DNA from: Pseudomonadota bacterium
GTDB taxonomy: Bacteria; Pseudomonadota; Gammaproteobacteria; Pseudomonadales; Moraxellaceae
Reading direction: 5' to 3'
Assembly: GCA_021804355.1 (NCBI GenBank)
Contig: JAJZHP010000007.1
Location: 1 to 44,464, forward strand
Length of the DNA: 44,464 nucleotides
Part shown: positions 35,367-44,464 of the stretch, piece by piece
Layout of the letters: each line of letters starts with the position of its first letter
Numbering within the stretch: position 1 is the stretch's first letter
Notes under the pieces: generated by a model
The model's database searches: none
The model's input: the letters and a program-made list of their open reading frames with translations, nothing else
What the model was told of the DNA's origin: nothing
Made by a program: the position numbers and the translations under genes

Positions 35367-36023
35367 ATGGGTACAAGTCCACGTAACAAAAAAACCGGTG
35401 CTTCGCCTCGCGGCATGACCCAAAGCTCAGCCGCGGGCACGGGGTCTAAATCATGGTTATGGCTGTTGACTGGCTTCCTGCTTGGCGCAGGTAGCATCGC
35501 TCTATGGCATATGGATACACATTCTACCCAACTTCATAATGTCGCATGCGCTCTTACTGGGGCTCCTCCGGAAAATTCATCATCAGCCTCACCAGGCGAT
35601 GAACCTGCTCCACACTTCGATTTCTACAATCTGCTACCTGGCCAACCCGCCATCACCAGCTCAAGTACTCAAGCACAAGAGCATCAACACATCATCCACT
35701 CACCACCTCCTGCTGACAACTCACCCGGGAAGATTGCCATGGCTTCAAGCCCGCCTTCATCACCCCATCCTGTCAGTTCAAGCAGCGTCTATCTGTTGCA
35801 ATGCGGCTCTTTCGCGACCACGGCAGAGGCTGACAGCAGGCGTGCAGCTATCATCATGCTAGGCTTCAGCGCTGAGGTTCATCCTGTCAAGATTGCTAAC
35901 AACTCAGCCAGGTACCGGGTCATGGTGGGGCCTATTGAAGAACACCAGAGATCCATGACCATCAGTCATCAGCTCAACGAGCACAAACTTGCCTGCATCG
36001 TCGTAAAAAAACCTAAACCCTGA
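35367..36023 (+). CDS. SPOR-domain protein, FtsN-like
   Basis: A 218-residue inner-membrane protein. A short cytosolic part is followed by one membrane helix (about 31–49), a Pro/Ser/His-rich periplasmic linker, and a C-terminal SPOR domain (about 145–216; YLLQCGSFATTAEADSRRAAI, then YRVMVGPIE). SPOR domains bind denuded peptidoglycan at the division site. The place between argS and hslV is where ftsN-like genes often sit in gammaproteobacteria. The FtsN role is inferred from domain layout and position. Confidence 0.88.
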   Translation: MGTSPRNKKTGASPRGMTQSSAAGTGSKSWLWLLTGFLLGAGSIALWHMDTHSTQLHNVACALTGAPPENSSSASPGDEPAPHFDFYNLLPGQPAITSSSTQAQEHQHIIHSPPPADNSPGKIAMASSPPSSPHPVSSSSVYLLQCGSFATTAEADSRRAAIIMLGFSAEVHPVKIANNSARYRVMVGPIEEHQRSMTISHQLNEHKLACIVVKKPKP

Positions 36024-36045
36024 CTACCACAAAACCCATAGAATC

Positions 36046-36070
36046 GGTGGAAATCCAAGGGATTCACACC
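36046..36070 (+). other. Imperfect hairpin in the hslV leader
   Basis: GGTGGAAATCC and GGATTCACACC pair at 9 of 11 positions around a 3-nt loop, 66 bp before the hslV ATG. A leader stem-loop stabilises hslVU mRNA in E. coli; whether this one does so is inference. Confidence 0.3.
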
Positions 36071-36136
36071 GGGTTGGGTTGAGATTAACCATCCAGCCCC
36101 CACATAGCGTGGACTACTGATCTGGAGATGCAGGCC

Positions 36137-36667
36137 ATGACAACCATCGTTGCCGTGCGGCGCGAAGGCCAGGTGGTGCTTGGCGGAGATGGCCAAGTAT
36201 CACAAGGTCAGACCATCATGAAGGGTAATGCCCGCAAAGTAAGACGTCTCTACCATGACCAGGTGCTCGCTGGTTTTGCTGGAGGCACGGCCGATGCTTT
36301 TACCCTGTTTGAACGTTTTGAAGCCAAACTGGAAAAGCATCAGGGACAACTGGTGCGTTCGGCGGTTGAACTCGCCAAGGACTGGCGCACCGACCGTATG
36401 CTGCGTCGGCTAGAAGCGCTGCTGGTGGTAGCCAGTCGCGACAGTATGTTAATCATCACCGGTAATGGGGATGTCATTGAGCCTGAGCATGATATCGTGG
36501 CCGTGGGCTCAGGCGGACACTATGCGCTGGCGGCTGGCCGTGCTCTTATTGCACATACTGAACTGCCCGCACGAACTATCGTTGAAGAGAGTTTGCGGAT
36601 TGCTGCTGACATCTGTGTTTATACCAACCATAGCGTAACGATTGAGGTGCTGGAGATTCCTTTATGA
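36137..36667 (+). CDS. hslV: HslV peptidase of the HslVU protease
   Basis: The proteasome-like peptidase subunit. The mature protein begins at the catalytic Thr of [22 protein letters not shown], so the start must be ATG 36137; an ATG three codons earlier would add three residues before the Thr. GGAG lies nine bases upstream. At 176 residues it equals E. coli HslV. Also visible is [14 protein letters not shown]. It overlaps hslU by 4 bp. Confidence 0.97.
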   Translation: MTTIVAVRREGQVVLGGDGQVSQGQTIMKGNARKVRRLYHDQVLAGFAGGTADAFTLFERFEAKLEKHQGQLVRSAVELAKDWRTDRMLRRLEALLVVASRDSMLIITGNGDVIEPEHDIVAVGSGGHYALAAGRALIAHTELPARTIVEESLRIAADICVYTNHSVTIEVLEIPL

Positions 36668-37998
36668 GCCCTATGACCCCTCAAGAAATCGTCCATGAAC
36701 TCGACCGGCACATCATTGGACAATCAGCCGCCAAGCGTGCTGTAGCTATTGCACTTCGCAATCGTTGGCGTCGTATGCAACTGGACGAATCAGCTCGCCA
36801 GGAAATCGTCCCTAAAAACATCCTCATGATTGGCCCCACAGGTGTGGGTAAAACTGAAATTGCCAGACGCCTTGCCAGACTCACCCACGCACCCTTCATT
36901 AAAGTGGAAGCCACTAAATTCACGGAAGTAGGTTATGTTGGGCGAGATGTAGAAACCATCATACGCGACCTCGTTGACCTGGCTATTAAGGAACAGCGTC
37001 AACTACAGATGGCGGTTGTCAGCGAACAGGCTCATGAACGCGCTGAAGAACGAATTCTTGATGCACTGTTACGACCTGCCCGGGACAGTTCCAGCACCGT
37101 CTCTGACGAACCTGACGGCACCCGGCAAATCCTGAAACGTAAACTCAGAAATGCCGAGCTGGATGACCGCGAGGTGGAAATTGAAGTTCCACTGAATATT
37201 GGGGTCGAAATCATGGCCCCCCCGGGCATGGAGGACATGAGTTCTCAACTTCAGGGATTATTTAGCCATTTAGGGCGTTCGCGTACACAAAGCCGACGAA
37301 TGAAAGTACGTGATGCCTTGAAACGCCTGCAGGATGATGAAGCTGCCCAGATGGTCAATGACGAACAGATCAAGACCCTGGCTCTTCAGTCTGTTGAACA
37401 AAATGGCATCGTATTTCTGGATGAAATTGACAAGGTTTGTCGCCGTGGGGAAGTGAGTGGAGCCGATGTCTCACGCGAGGGAGTGCAACGAGACTTACTC
37501 CCTCTGATAGAAGGTTGTTCAGTGAATACCAAGCACGGGATGGTACGTACTGACCATATTCTTTTTATCGCCTCAGGCGCATTTCATCTTGCCAAACCTT
37601 CCGATCTGATTCCTGAGCTTCAAGGCCGATTACCCATACGGGTGGAAATGAATGCGTTAACTCCTGAAGACTTTCAACGCATACTCACAGAACCACACTT
37701 TTCTCTGACAGAACAGTATGTTGCATTACTTAAAGCTGAGGGCCTTAATATTTTATTTAGTCAGGATTGCATTGCTCACCTCGCCAAAGTGGCTTGGCAG
37801 GTTAATGAACGCACAGAAAATATAGGTGCTCGCCGATTGCATACTGTCCTTGAAAAACTGCTGGAAGACATTTCATTCGGCGCAGCCGAGTTGGCCCAAG
37901 AATACCAAGGCCGTACCTTGTCCATCACGGCAGAGGATGTTGAGCGCCAACTTGGTGATCTGGTGCGCGATGATGACCTGAGTAGGTTTATTCTTTGA
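36664..37998 (+). CDS. hslU: HslU ATPase of the HslVU protease
   Basis: The AAA+ unfoldase partner of HslV. The 444-residue protein has Walker A GPTGVGKT (57–64), the pore motif GYVGRDVE, an inserted I domain, Walker [10 protein letters not shown] and a C-terminal sensor-2 region [19 protein letters not shown]. It ends in FIL, as usual for docking into HslV. ATGA overlap with hslV. Confidence 0.97.
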   Translation: MSPMTPQEIVHELDRHIIGQSAAKRAVAIALRNRWRRMQLDESARQEIVPKNILMIGPTGVGKTEIARRLARLTHAPFIKVEATKFTEVGYVGRDVETIIRDLVDLAIKEQRQLQMAVVSEQAHERAEERILDALLRPARDSSSTVSDEPDGTRQILKRKLRNAELDDREVEIEVPLNIGVEIMAPPGMEDMSSQLQGLFSHLGRSRTQSRRMKVRDALKRLQDDEAAQMVNDEQIKTLALQSVEQNGIVFLDEIDKVCRRGEVSGADVSREGVQRDLLPLIEGCSVNTKHGMVRTDHILFIASGAFHLAKPSDLIPELQGRLPIRVEMNALTPEDFQRILTEPHFSLTEQYVALLKAEGLNILFSQDCIAHLAKVAWQVNERTENIGARRLHTVLEKLLEDISFGAAELAQEYQGRTLSITAEDVERQLGDLVRDDDLSRFIL

Positions 37999-38321
37999 AG
38001 CCTTTGGCTGTGGAGTACCGACGACAAGAGCGCCTGCTCTATCTTGATTATGGCCATGACCAGCGATACAGCTTACCTGCAGAGTTCTTACGCGTGCACT
38101 CACCTTCTGCTGAAGTACAGGGACATGGTGGGGTCGGCGGCATTCTGCCGCATCACAAGCAGGACGTTTCCATAACGGCTATGGAGCCTTGCGGATTTTA
38201 TGCGCTAAGGCTTCATTTTTCCGATGGACATAGCAGTGGACTTTACACCTGGGATTACTTGTTCAATCTCGCTCAAAACCAGGATCAACTTTGGCAGAAC
38301 TATATCAGGGATGCGAAATAG
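37995..38321 (+). CDS. DUF971 family protein
   Basis: A 108-residue protein with the family blocks [21 protein letters not shown] and [15 protein letters not shown]. Related DUF971 domains occur in Fe-S biogenesis and hydroxylase proteins, but this group has no defined role. The start is TTG overlapping the hslU stop by 4 bp (TTGA), with TAGG upstream. A GTG five codons later is the alternative. Confidence 0.87.
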   Translation: MKPLAVEYRRQERLLYLDYGHDQRYSLPAEFLRVHSPSAEVQGHGGVGGILPHHKQDVSITAMEPCGFYALRLHFSDGHSSGLYTWDYLFNLAQNQDQLWQNYIRDAK

Positions 38322-38368
38322 CACTGAGACTGTTAAAATGCGCACCGCCCGATCTGCAGGTACATGTT

Positions 38369-39118
38369 ATGTCGATGGAACATCCGAATTTGCACCTGGT
38401 CAAACCGCGCGACGGCAAGAACAGCTTAAGCACCGCTGATATCCTGCGCGCAGAAATTTCTGAATTTCGTAACTGGCGGTGTCACCACGACGAAACGTTC
38501 AATCAACACTTCGTCAAACTGCAGGTATGGCAAGTTGAACGCCTGAAAAGAACCCATGCCGACTTGCTGGCTGATGCTCGTTATCGGGCTGCCACACAGT
38601 TTTTTCTGACCGAGATGTATGGCGGACTTGATCTGACGGAGTTGGCTAATGAGGTGGAGCGAGCTTTACCCTTAGCTTCTAAACTACTTCCTGATTCAGT
38701 ATTGCGAACCTCTGGCATTGCCCTGGAACTCAACTCCCTAACCGGCGAGCTTGATCAGCGCATGACGGAGATCCTGTTTGAAGAGTTTAAGGTGGAAGAA
38801 ATTACCCCTGAAACCTACTGTGAAGCCTATCGCCGCACCAGCCACCAGGAAGCACGTTACCGCCAACTCGAACTGGTTTCTGAACTAGGCCTAGGATTGG
38901 ACAGGTATGTACGCTCGCGTGTGATCTATGCCACCTTCAAACTAGCCATTCGCCCAGCTCACATGGCCGGCCTCGGCGGTCTGTATGATTTTCTCGAGAA
39001 GGGTTTTGCCGTGATGCGCCCTATGGGTTCTGCTGCAGACTTTATCCACCGTTTTGCCGATGTTGAACGCAATATTTCCGACAGGATCATGCAGAGCCAT
39101 CCAGATCCTTTTGCCTGA
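38369..39118 (+). CDS. Uncharacterised helical protein, FFLEELY-motif-like
   Basis: A 249-residue, largely helical protein. The sequence AATQFFLTEMYGG resembles the FFLEELY signature of an uncharacterised gammaproteobacterial group, with Thr and Met replacing Glu and Leu. No signal peptide or membrane helix is seen. I start at ATG 38369 (AGG ten bases upstream). The frame also opens at TTG 38291 inside DUF971, and a second ATG lies at 38375. It is followed by ubiE after 78 bp; a ubiquinone link is not established. Confidence 0.68.
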   Translation: MSMEHPNLHLVKPRDGKNSLSTADILRAEISEFRNWRCHHDETFNQHFVKLQVWQVERLKRTHADLLADARYRAATQFFLTEMYGGLDLTELANEVERALPLASKLLPDSVLRTSGIALELNSLTGELDQRMTEILFEEFKVEEITPETYCEAYRRTSHQEARYRQLELVSELGLGLDRYVRSRVIYATFKLAIRPAHMAGLGGLYDFLEKGFAVMRPMGSAADFIHRFADVERNISDRIMQSHPDPFA

Positions 39119-39196
39119 TTTAACCTATCGCTCATCCTCACTGGCATACCGAAGCTGTCTGGCTTAATATTCGGCAGCCTTCACCGGAGTATCACG

Positions 39197-39946
39197 ATGA
39201 ATGATCAGGACTCGACGCATTTTGGCTATCAAACTGTAGCTAAATCTGAGAAAGCGAAGAAAGTTGCCGATGTTTTCCACTCAGTAGCTTCTTCCTATGA
39301 CCTCATGAACGATCTGATGTCCCTAGGGATACACAGACTCTGGAAACGGTACACTGTAGAAATGGCCGGCATAAGATCCGGACAACACATACTGGATATC
39401 GCTGGAGGCACCGGAGATCTTGCCCTAGCCTTTAGCCGGAAGGTGGGACCGGAAGGACGGGTTGTGCTTGCCGATATCAATGCATCCATGCTGGCCATGG
39501 GGCGCAACAAGCTCCTCGATCGCGGTGCCTGCCGCAATATTGAATTTGTACAGGCCAATGCAGAATGCCTGCCCTTTGCGAGCAATACCTTTGACCTAGT
39601 AACCATCGCATTTGGATTGCGCAATGTCACCGACAAAGATGCAGCTTTACGCTCCATGTATGACGTCTTGAAACCTGGAGGCCGGCTATTGGTGCTAGAG
39701 TTCTCCAAGCCAGTTTCTTCCCCACTGGCAAGAATATACGACGCCTATTCGTTCAGTGTACTACCGGCCTTGGGCGAACTGATTGCGCATGATGCAGGAA
39801 GCTACCGCTACCTGGCTGAATCGATACGCATGCATCCCGATCAGGACACCCTACGAGAGATGATGCAGCATGCTGGATTTGAACGCACCGATTACCATAA
39901 TCTGACCGGTGGGATCGTGGCCCTGCATCGTGGATTTAAATCATGA
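39197..39946 (+). CDS. ubiE: Ubiquinone/menaquinone C-methyltransferase UbiE
   Basis: The SAM-dependent methyltransferase for the ring carbon in ubiquinone (and menaquinone) synthesis. The 249-residue protein shows [23 protein letters not shown], the SAM loop [10 protein letters not shown], and [18 protein letters not shown] lies eight bases before the ATG. It overlaps ubiJ by 4 bp and starts the ubiE–ubiJ–ubiB operon. Confidence 0.97.
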   Translation: MNDQDSTHFGYQTVAKSEKAKKVADVFHSVASSYDLMNDLMSLGIHRLWKRYTVEMAGIRSGQHILDIAGGTGDLALAFSRKVGPEGRVVLADINASMLAMGRNKLLDRGACRNIEFVQANAECLPFASNTFDLVTIAFGLRNVTDKDAALRSMYDVLKPGGRLLVLEFSKPVSSPLARIYDAYSFSVLPALGELIAHDAGSYRYLAESIRMHPDQDTLREMMQHAGFERTDYHNLTGGIVALHRGFKS

Positions 39947-40584
39947 TGCCATCGCTACCCCGCACGTTATTATTTAAAGCGGTTGAGAGCATGGCTAATC
40001 TAGCTCTGCAACATGACCCCGCCTCTCTGCAACGCTTGCAAAATTTACAAGGCAAGCGTGTTTTTATTGAAATTCATCAACCTGAACTCACGCTGTTGCT
40101 CAGCATTGAATCCCATGGATTACATTTGATTCCTGAAGCTGAGGGAGAGGGGCCGGTACATGCCACCCTGGAAGCACGATCCCTTGATATTTTGCGTGAA
40201 TTTTTCCGATCACGCCCACAGTTAGTTGATGGTCCTGTGCGTATTTCAGGTCAAGTACCCCTGATTCAGGAGCTTTATGACATCCTGCATCATATGGATA
40301 TCGACTGGGAAGAGCCCCTTGCTCGCCTGCTTGGCAACCAGGGAGCGCATCATATGGGCCGGGGTGTGCGACAACTTATCAACTTTACACGACAAAGTGC
40401 CCGGGTGATGTTTCAAAATAGCCGCGATTATTTACAGGAAGAACTGGGTGCTATCCCCATGCGTTGGGAAAGCGATGAGGCCTTTACCGATATACAGGAT
40501 GCACGCTCAGATACAGACAGGCTTCAAGACAGACTAAGTCGTCTAGAGCAACGAATTGCTCGTCTGCAGGAGCTTGCACCATGA
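39943..40584 (+). CDS. ubiJ: Ubiquinone accessory factor UbiJ (SCP2 domain)
   Basis: A 213-residue lipid-binding accessory protein. The N-terminal SCP2 domain (about 15–115) is followed by a segment [23 protein letters not shown] and a C-terminal coiled coil ([20 protein letters not shown]). UbiJ pairs with UbiK in E. coli and helps assemble the Ubi complex. ATGA overlaps with both ubiE and ubiB. Confidence 0.94.
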   Translation: MMPSLPRTLLFKAVESMANLALQHDPASLQRLQNLQGKRVFIEIHQPELTLLLSIESHGLHLIPEAEGEGPVHATLEARSLDILREFFRSRPQLVDGPVRISGQVPLIQELYDILHHMDIDWEEPLARLLGNQGAHHMGRGVRQLINFTRQSARVMFQNSRDYLQEELGAIPMRWESDEAFTDIQDARSDTDRLQDRLSRLEQRIARLQELAP

Positions 40585-42221
40585 ATCATGGCTGGTGGTC
40601 ACATCTGCGCCGTATGCTAGTCATCTGGCGTATTTTAGCTTTTTACAGAATCGATGCCTTGCTGCCCATGGAACTGCCTTGGCCCGTTCGGCTGCTAAAA
40701 CTGTGTTTTCGCATGCATCCTGCCTGGTGGATCCCCAACCAAGCCCGAGGTCACGCAGACCAACGACTTCGACTGGCTTGTGAAGCGTTGGGGCCTGTCT
40801 TCATTAAGCTAGGGCAACTGATAGCCACTCGGCGTGACTTGTTGCCTCCCCGGATACTTGACGAACTATCGCAACTGCAGGACAACGTACGCCCATTTTC
40901 ACCCTCCATAGCCGTAGCGATCATAGAACTCGAACTGGGACGTCCCATCAACGAACTGTTTATGCGTTTTGATATGGAACCCTTGGCCGCAGCCTCCATA
41001 GCTCAGGTGCATACAGCTCAGTTGTTTGATGAGCGAGAGGTCGTGGTCAAAATCTTACGACCACAAATCGCAGCAGCCATACGCACTGACATGGCTTTGC
41101 TCTTAGCCCTCGCTGAGAAAATGGAGCAACGCTGGCCTGAAGCTGGCCGACTTAACTTAAAACGCGTCATCTTAGACTATGAGAAAACCCTGCTCAACGA
41201 ATGTGACTTGAAACGCGAGGCTGATAACGCGCAGCGCCTGCGCTTGAACTTTTTAAACTCTCCCTTGCTATACGTTCCTTGGGTGGAACCCTCCCTGTCA
41301 ACATCAAGTGTCATGGTCAGCGAACGCATCTATGGGGTTCCGATTAACCGAGATGATGAACTGGCACGCGCTGGAATTAACCGCAAAGTACTCGCAGAAA
41401 CTGGACTCACCGTATTCTTTACACAACTTTTTCGAGACAACTTCTTCCATGCCGATATGCATCCAGGCAATGTATTTGTTGAATTGAACAACCCTGAACA
41501 GCCTCGTTACATAGCCTTGGACTGCGCCATTATCGGCTCGTTGCGCCAGAAAGATCAGTTAGCCGTTGCCCGCCTGGGATTAGCTTTAACGCAACGTGAT
41601 TTCGCCGAGTTGATTCGGGTAGCCTGGGGCTCAGGATGGATACCCCCCGGCACCGATCTGGAATCCCTGGAAGAGGCCGTCCGCGAGTTGGTAACTCCCG
41701 TATTGGATCAGACTATTGCAACCCTCAATTTTGCACCCACCTTGCTGGGGTTGCTTGACTTAGCGCGACTCTATCGTCTCACGATTCCGACGCAATTTGT
41801 CATTTTGCTTAAAACGCTGGTACATGTTGAAGGTTTAGGCAGAGGGCTTTATCCCGACCTGGACATATGGACGTTGAGCCGCCCCTTGTTGACACAGTGG
41901 CTGGCTGATCAAATTGGTCCCCAGGCCCTGTGGCGCAGCGCCAGTGCAGCGCTTCCACAGTGGCTGACCATGCTACCTGAATTGCCTTATCTGGTTCATG
42001 ACGCCCTGCTGGGACGTCAGGGACAGTTGAGTTTGCAGCAGGCACAGCAGCAGCAAGTGCAAGTGTTGGCTGAAACACTTCCAGCCCAACTTCGCAGACA
42101 GCGACAGATCATGCTAGCTGCCGGCATATGGCTAGCAGCAGGTATGGCTATGCACCTATCAACAGCACATCTGGCCTGGCCTTTGGCGGCGGGGCTGGTG
42201 GTAGGATGGCTGCTAGCCTAG
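40581..42221 (+). CDS. ubiB: UbiB family atypical kinase/ATPase
   Basis: A 546-residue atypical kinase required for ubiquinone synthesis. The KxGQ motif is KLGQ (76–79), and the Ala-rich loop is PLAAASIAQVH. The catalytic-loop equivalent is FHADMHPGNVFVE and the metal site YIALDCAIIGSL. A C-terminal hydrophobic hairpin (about 512–546) anchors it to the membrane. Overlaps ubiJ by 4 bp. Confidence 0.96.
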   Translation: MNHGWWSHLRRMLVIWRILAFYRIDALLPMELPWPVRLLKLCFRMHPAWWIPNQARGHADQRLRLACEALGPVFIKLGQLIATRRDLLPPRILDELSQLQDNVRPFSPSIAVAIIELELGRPINELFMRFDMEPLAAASIAQVHTAQLFDEREVVVKILRPQIAAAIRTDMALLLALAEKMEQRWPEAGRLNLKRVILDYEKTLLNECDLKREADNAQRLRLNFLNSPLLYVPWVEPSLSTSSVMVSERIYGVPINRDDELARAGINRKVLAETGLTVFFTQLFRDNFFHADMHPGNVFVELNNPEQPRYIALDCAIIGSLRQKDQLAVARLGLALTQRDFAELIRVAWGSGWIPPGTDLESLEEAVRELVTPVLDQTIATLNFAPTLLGLLDLARLYRLTIPTQFVILLKTLVHVEGLGRGLYPDLDIWTLSRPLLTQWLADQIGPQALWRSASAALPQWLTMLPELPYLVHDALLGRQGQLSLQQAQQQQVQVLAETLPAQLRRQRQIMLAAGIWLAAGMAMHLSTAHLAWPLAAGLVVGWLLA

Positions 42222-42258
42222 ATAAAAATCAGTTATAGTCACCCTATAGAGTGATACG

Positions 42259-42648
42259 ATGAGCATGTTGGAAGAGATTCTTTGGAATGAACAAGGGCTA
42301 GTCCCCGCCATCGCCCAGGACTGGCAAAGTGGTAGAGTCCTGATGATGGCATGGATGAATGCAGAATCGCTAACCCTGAGCCTGAAAGAAGGGCGCGCCG
42401 TTTATTTTTCACGTTCACGCCAAAAACTATGGCGTAAGGGTGAGGAGTCAGGGCATATACAAAAGCTACATGACCTCTGGATAGATTGTGATGGTGATGC
42501 TTTGTTGCTCAAGATAGAACAAGTGGGAGGAATCGCATGCCATACAGGCAGGGTTTCCTGTTTTTACCGCCAACTGGACCAGGGGTCCTGGGTATCGGTT
42601 GATGCCATATTGAAAACCAGCGAGCAAATTTATGGACATTCTGACTGA
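42259..42648 (+). CDS. hisI: Phosphoribosyl-AMP cyclohydrolase HisI
   Basis: The third step of histidine synthesis. The 129-residue stand-alone enzyme has [12 protein letters not shown], the [16 protein letters not shown] block, the metal-binding DCDGDALL and zinc cysteines in [12 protein letters not shown]. It overlaps hisE by 17 bp. The two steps are separate genes here, unlike the fused hisIE of enterobacteria. The ubiB–hisI–hisE–tatA order is common in Pseudomonas. Confidence 0.97.
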   Translation: MSMLEEILWNEQGLVPAIAQDWQSGRVLMMAWMNAESLTLSLKEGRAVYFSRSRQKLWRKGEESGHIQKLHDLWIDCDGDALLLKIEQVGGIACHTGRVSCFYRQLDQGSWVSVDAILKTSEQIYGHSD

Positions 42649-42958
42649 GCTTGGCCAGATTCTTATTGAGCGCAAGCAAGCGGATCCCGCTCACTCTTAC
42701 GTCGCTCAGCTTTATCAGAAGGGTCTTAACAAGATTCTGGAGAAAGTAGGGGAAGAATGCACAGAAACCTTAATTGCTGCCAAAGATGCGGAGCGCGATG
42801 GAAAACTAGAGGCTGTGATCTATGAGACAGCTGACTTATGGTTTCACAGTCTGGTGATGCTCGCGCATCTAGGGCTGGGACCTGATGTTGTTTTGAATGA
42901 ACTGGCCCGACGCTTCAACCTCTCCGGTCTTGAGGAAAAAGCTGGCCGCACCTCCTAA
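42632..42958 (+). CDS. hisE: Phosphoribosyl-ATP pyrophosphatase HisE
   Basis: The second step of histidine synthesis, from a MazG-like all-α fold. The 108-residue protein shows [30 protein letters not shown] with the metal-binding EExxE-type acidic cluster, followed by [14 protein letters not shown]. It begins inside the end of hisI. Confidence 0.96.
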   Translation: MDILTELGQILIERKQADPAHSYVAQLYQKGLNKILEKVGEECTETLIAAKDAERDGKLEAVIYETADLWFHSLVMLAHLGLGPDVVLNELARRFNLSGLEEKAGRTS

Positions 42959-42981
42959 ACTTGGTTTGAAGGAGTTTCACC

Positions 42982-43239
42982 ATGCTAGGTAATTTAAGTA
43001 TTGTCCATGTTCTTCTTTTGTTGATGATTGTGGTCATGGTCTTTGGCACATCGAAACTAAAAAATGTTGGCCGTGACCTCGGCAGTGCCATTAATGGATT
43101 TAAACAAGCTATGCGTGAGGGAGAACAATCGCCCCCTACGCCGACACCACCGCAGGAAAACCTCTCCCACCATAAACCTGACACTACAACAACCGCCATG
43201 ACCAAGGAATCTTCCCGTGACCCGGGACATACAGGTTAA
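42982..43239 (+). CDS. tatA: Twin-arginine translocase subunit TatA
   Basis: An 85-residue TatA. It has one N-terminal membrane helix (about 5–21), the [21 protein letters not shown] amphipathic helix, and a Pro/Thr/Ser-rich acidic tail. AAGGAG lies before the ATG. It forms the size-variable pore element of the Tat system, with tatB and tatC directly downstream. Confidence 0.96.
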   Translation: MLGNLSIVHVLLLLMIVVMVFGTSKLKNVGRDLGSAINGFKQAMREGEQSPPTPTPPQENLSHHKPDTTTTAMTKESSRDPGHTG

Positions 43240-43245
43240 TAACGC

Positions 43246-43560
43246 ATGTTTGATTTTGGTTTAGGTGAGCTGTTATTACTGGCCGTGGTCGCCCTGGTAG
43301 TACTGGGACCTGAGAAGTTACCTCACGCAGCCCGCATGGCTGGAGCCTGGGCAGGTCGTCTGCGCCGTATGGTCATCGACATTCAAGCTGATATCGAAAA
43401 AGAAGTGGCGCTACAAGAACTACGCGCGAGTATAAAAAAACAGATTGATGCTGCAGGCACCGAGGAATTGCGTCAGCAGCTTGAAGAGCAACTGCGCGTG
43501 ATGGAGGCTAGCCTACGTCCTCCTCAGTCCTCATCGACGAGGCCATCCGACGATGCCTGA
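43246..43560 (+). CDS. tatB: Twin-arginine translocase subunit TatB
   Basis: A 104-residue TatB, shorter than E. coli TatB (171) but complete. The N-terminal MFDFGLGELLLLAVVALVVLGPEKLP is typical of the membrane helix and hinge, and the rest is a charged helical segment ending in a Ser/Pro-rich tail. It overlaps tatC by 8 bp. Confidence 0.95.
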   Translation: MFDFGLGELLLLAVVALVVLGPEKLPHAARMAGAWAGRLRRMVIDIQADIEKEVALQELRASIKKQIDAAGTEELRQQLEEQLRVMEASLRPPQSSSTRPSDDA

Positions 43561-44302
43561 TACACAACCGCCCGAGGACAACGAACAATCTTTTTTTAGC
43601 CATCTTTCTGAGCTACGTACACGTGTCATACGCAGCACCGTCGCCTTGCTACTGGTATTCGGGCTCTTGGTTTGGCACGCCGACCAACTATTTGATGTAC
43701 TGTCTCACCCGCTCTTAGCGCTTTTGCCCGAAGGATCACACCTGGTGGCTACCGACCTGACCTCGCCCTTTATGGCACCCATCCGGTTGAGTTTTCTTGT
43801 CGCTCTCTTTGTCGCCATGCCTTATATCCTGTTCCAACTTTGGGGTTTTGTTGCTCCCGCCTTGTACCGGCATGAAAAACGAATAGCCATACCTCTGCTG
43901 ATCAGCTCTGTATTGCTTTTTTATACCGGGGTCGCCTTTGCTTATTTCCTGATACTGCCCTCAGTGCTGCATTTTTTTACCCATATAGGCCCCGACCATG
44001 TGCAATTGATGACAGACATCAATCACTACATCAATTTCGCCATGAAGTTCTTTCTAGTATTTGGGCTGGCTTTTGAAATTCCGGTGGCTACCTTTCTCCT
44101 CATCTGGACCAATCTGGTCAGTGCAGATAGCTTAGCCAGCAAACGGCGTTACATCATTGTGGGCAATTTCTTTGCAGCCATGTTTCTAGCCCCCCCTGAT
44201 GCATTTTCCATGCTAATGCTTGCTGTCCCCATGTGCCTGATGTTTGAAGCAGGGCTTTTAGCAGGGCGTCTGGTAAAAAACCAGGCGGAAAAGCGCGCCT
44301 GA
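43553..44302 (+). CDS. tatC: Twin-arginine translocase subunit TatC
   Basis: A 249-residue six-helix membrane protein. The N-terminal FFSHLSELRTRVIRSTVALL is the signal-recognition region; YRHEKR follows FVAPALY. The conserved F-x-G-x-x-FAYFLILP region and a C-terminal AMFLAPPDAFSMLMLAVPMCLMFE are also clear. It binds RR signal peptides with TatB. Confidence 0.97.
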   Translation: MPDTQPPEDNEQSFFSHLSELRTRVIRSTVALLLVFGLLVWHADQLFDVLSHPLLALLPEGSHLVATDLTSPFMAPIRLSFLVALFVAMPYILFQLWGFVAPALYRHEKRIAIPLLISSVLLFYTGVAFAYFLILPSVLHFFTHIGPDHVQLMTDINHYINFAMKFFLVFGLAFEIPVATFLLIWTNLVSADSLASKRRYIIVGNFFAAMFLAPPDAFSMLMLAVPMCLMFEAGLLAGRLVKNQAEKRA

Positions 44303-44346
44303 CACCTGTCATGGATAACGACCGGTGCCAGGGCAACAGTCAGTGA

Positions 44347-44464
44347 CTAATTCGCTGCTGAGGGTTTCTCAACCTTCAACAACTCAACCTTAAACACCAG
44401 AACTGAATTGGGGGGTATCGGTCCCTCGCCATTTTCACCGTAAGCCAGTGCTGGTGGAATATAG
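44347..44464 (-). CDS. FKBP-type peptidyl-prolyl isomerase, C-terminal part (partial)
   Basis: Only the last 38 codons are inside the window. They read [20 protein letters not shown], then [12 protein letters not shown], the classic C-terminal signature of FKBP domains, followed by a short Lys/Pro/Ser/Ala tail and TAG. The gene enters from the right edge on the minus strand and is convergent with tatC. Whether it has an FkpA-type N-terminal dimerisation domain or a signal peptide cannot be seen. Confidence 0.9.
   Translation of the reverse strand, partial: YIPPALAYGENGEGPIPPNSVLVFKVELLKVEKPSAAN

Noticed and set aside
39295-39708. 137-codon minus-strand frame inside ubiE
   Set aside because: It is antisense to a conserved gene, with composition explained by ubiE codon use.

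Overview
The window reads as a chromosomal segment of a gammaproteobacterium. The strongest pointers are the block argS–SPOR–hslV–hslU–DUF971–ubiE–ubiJ–ubiB–hisI–hisE–tatABC and the pair mutY–yggX followed by tRNA-Phe. Both arrangements, and the sequences of the two tRNAs, resemble Pseudomonadales (Pseudomonas or Moraxellaceae-like). The genus cannot be named from the sequence alone. Coding density is high, with many 4-bp ATGA overlaps within operons and several convergent gene ends that overlap by a few bases. I see no prophage, insertion sequence, CRISPR array or rRNA.

Left part (1–8.5 kb): a minus-strand iron-linked run feoA–feoB–mutY–yggX–tRNA-Phe with a candidate Fur box in front and a terminator behind. 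It is followed by a YeiH-type exporter, tRNA-Gly(CCC), a divergent pair of a ferritin-like PF10118 hydrolase and an AraC regulator, a PlsC-type acyltransferase and a one-domain rhodanese.

Middle (8.5–31.2 kb) is the accessory part. It holds a TetR-controlled SDR plus 2-hydroxychromene-2-carboxylate-isomerase-like pair with two palindromic operators; a two-domain polyphosphate:AMP phosphotransferase; an SRPBCC protein; a solitary GspE/PilB-like ATPase divergent from an Hpt–HD-GYP protein; acnB; a pgaBCD exopolysaccharide operon without pgaA next to it; a Baeyer-Villiger-type monooxygenase divergent from an AraC regulator; a DUF1993 protein; a transmembrane Ser/Thr kinase divergent from a DyP peroxidase; a CrtI/retinol-saturase-like flavoprotein divergent from a PadR repressor over a clear palindrome; and a SAM methyltransferase.

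Right part (31.2–44.5 kb) is core housekeeping on the plus strand: priA, argS, an FtsN-like SPOR protein, the HslVU protease, DUF971, an FFLEELY-motif-like protein, three ubiquinone genes, the last two genes of the hisI/hisE step and the twin-arginine translocase. The 3' end of an FKBP prolyl isomerase lies on the minus strand at the right edge.

I found no convincing wholly new system. The most interesting leads are the degenerate Hpt–HD-GYP protein near a pgaA-less PNAG operon, an untranslated region at 8494–8811 with mutually exclusive helices, two clean repressor palindromes over divergent promoters, and the kinase/DyP divergent pair.
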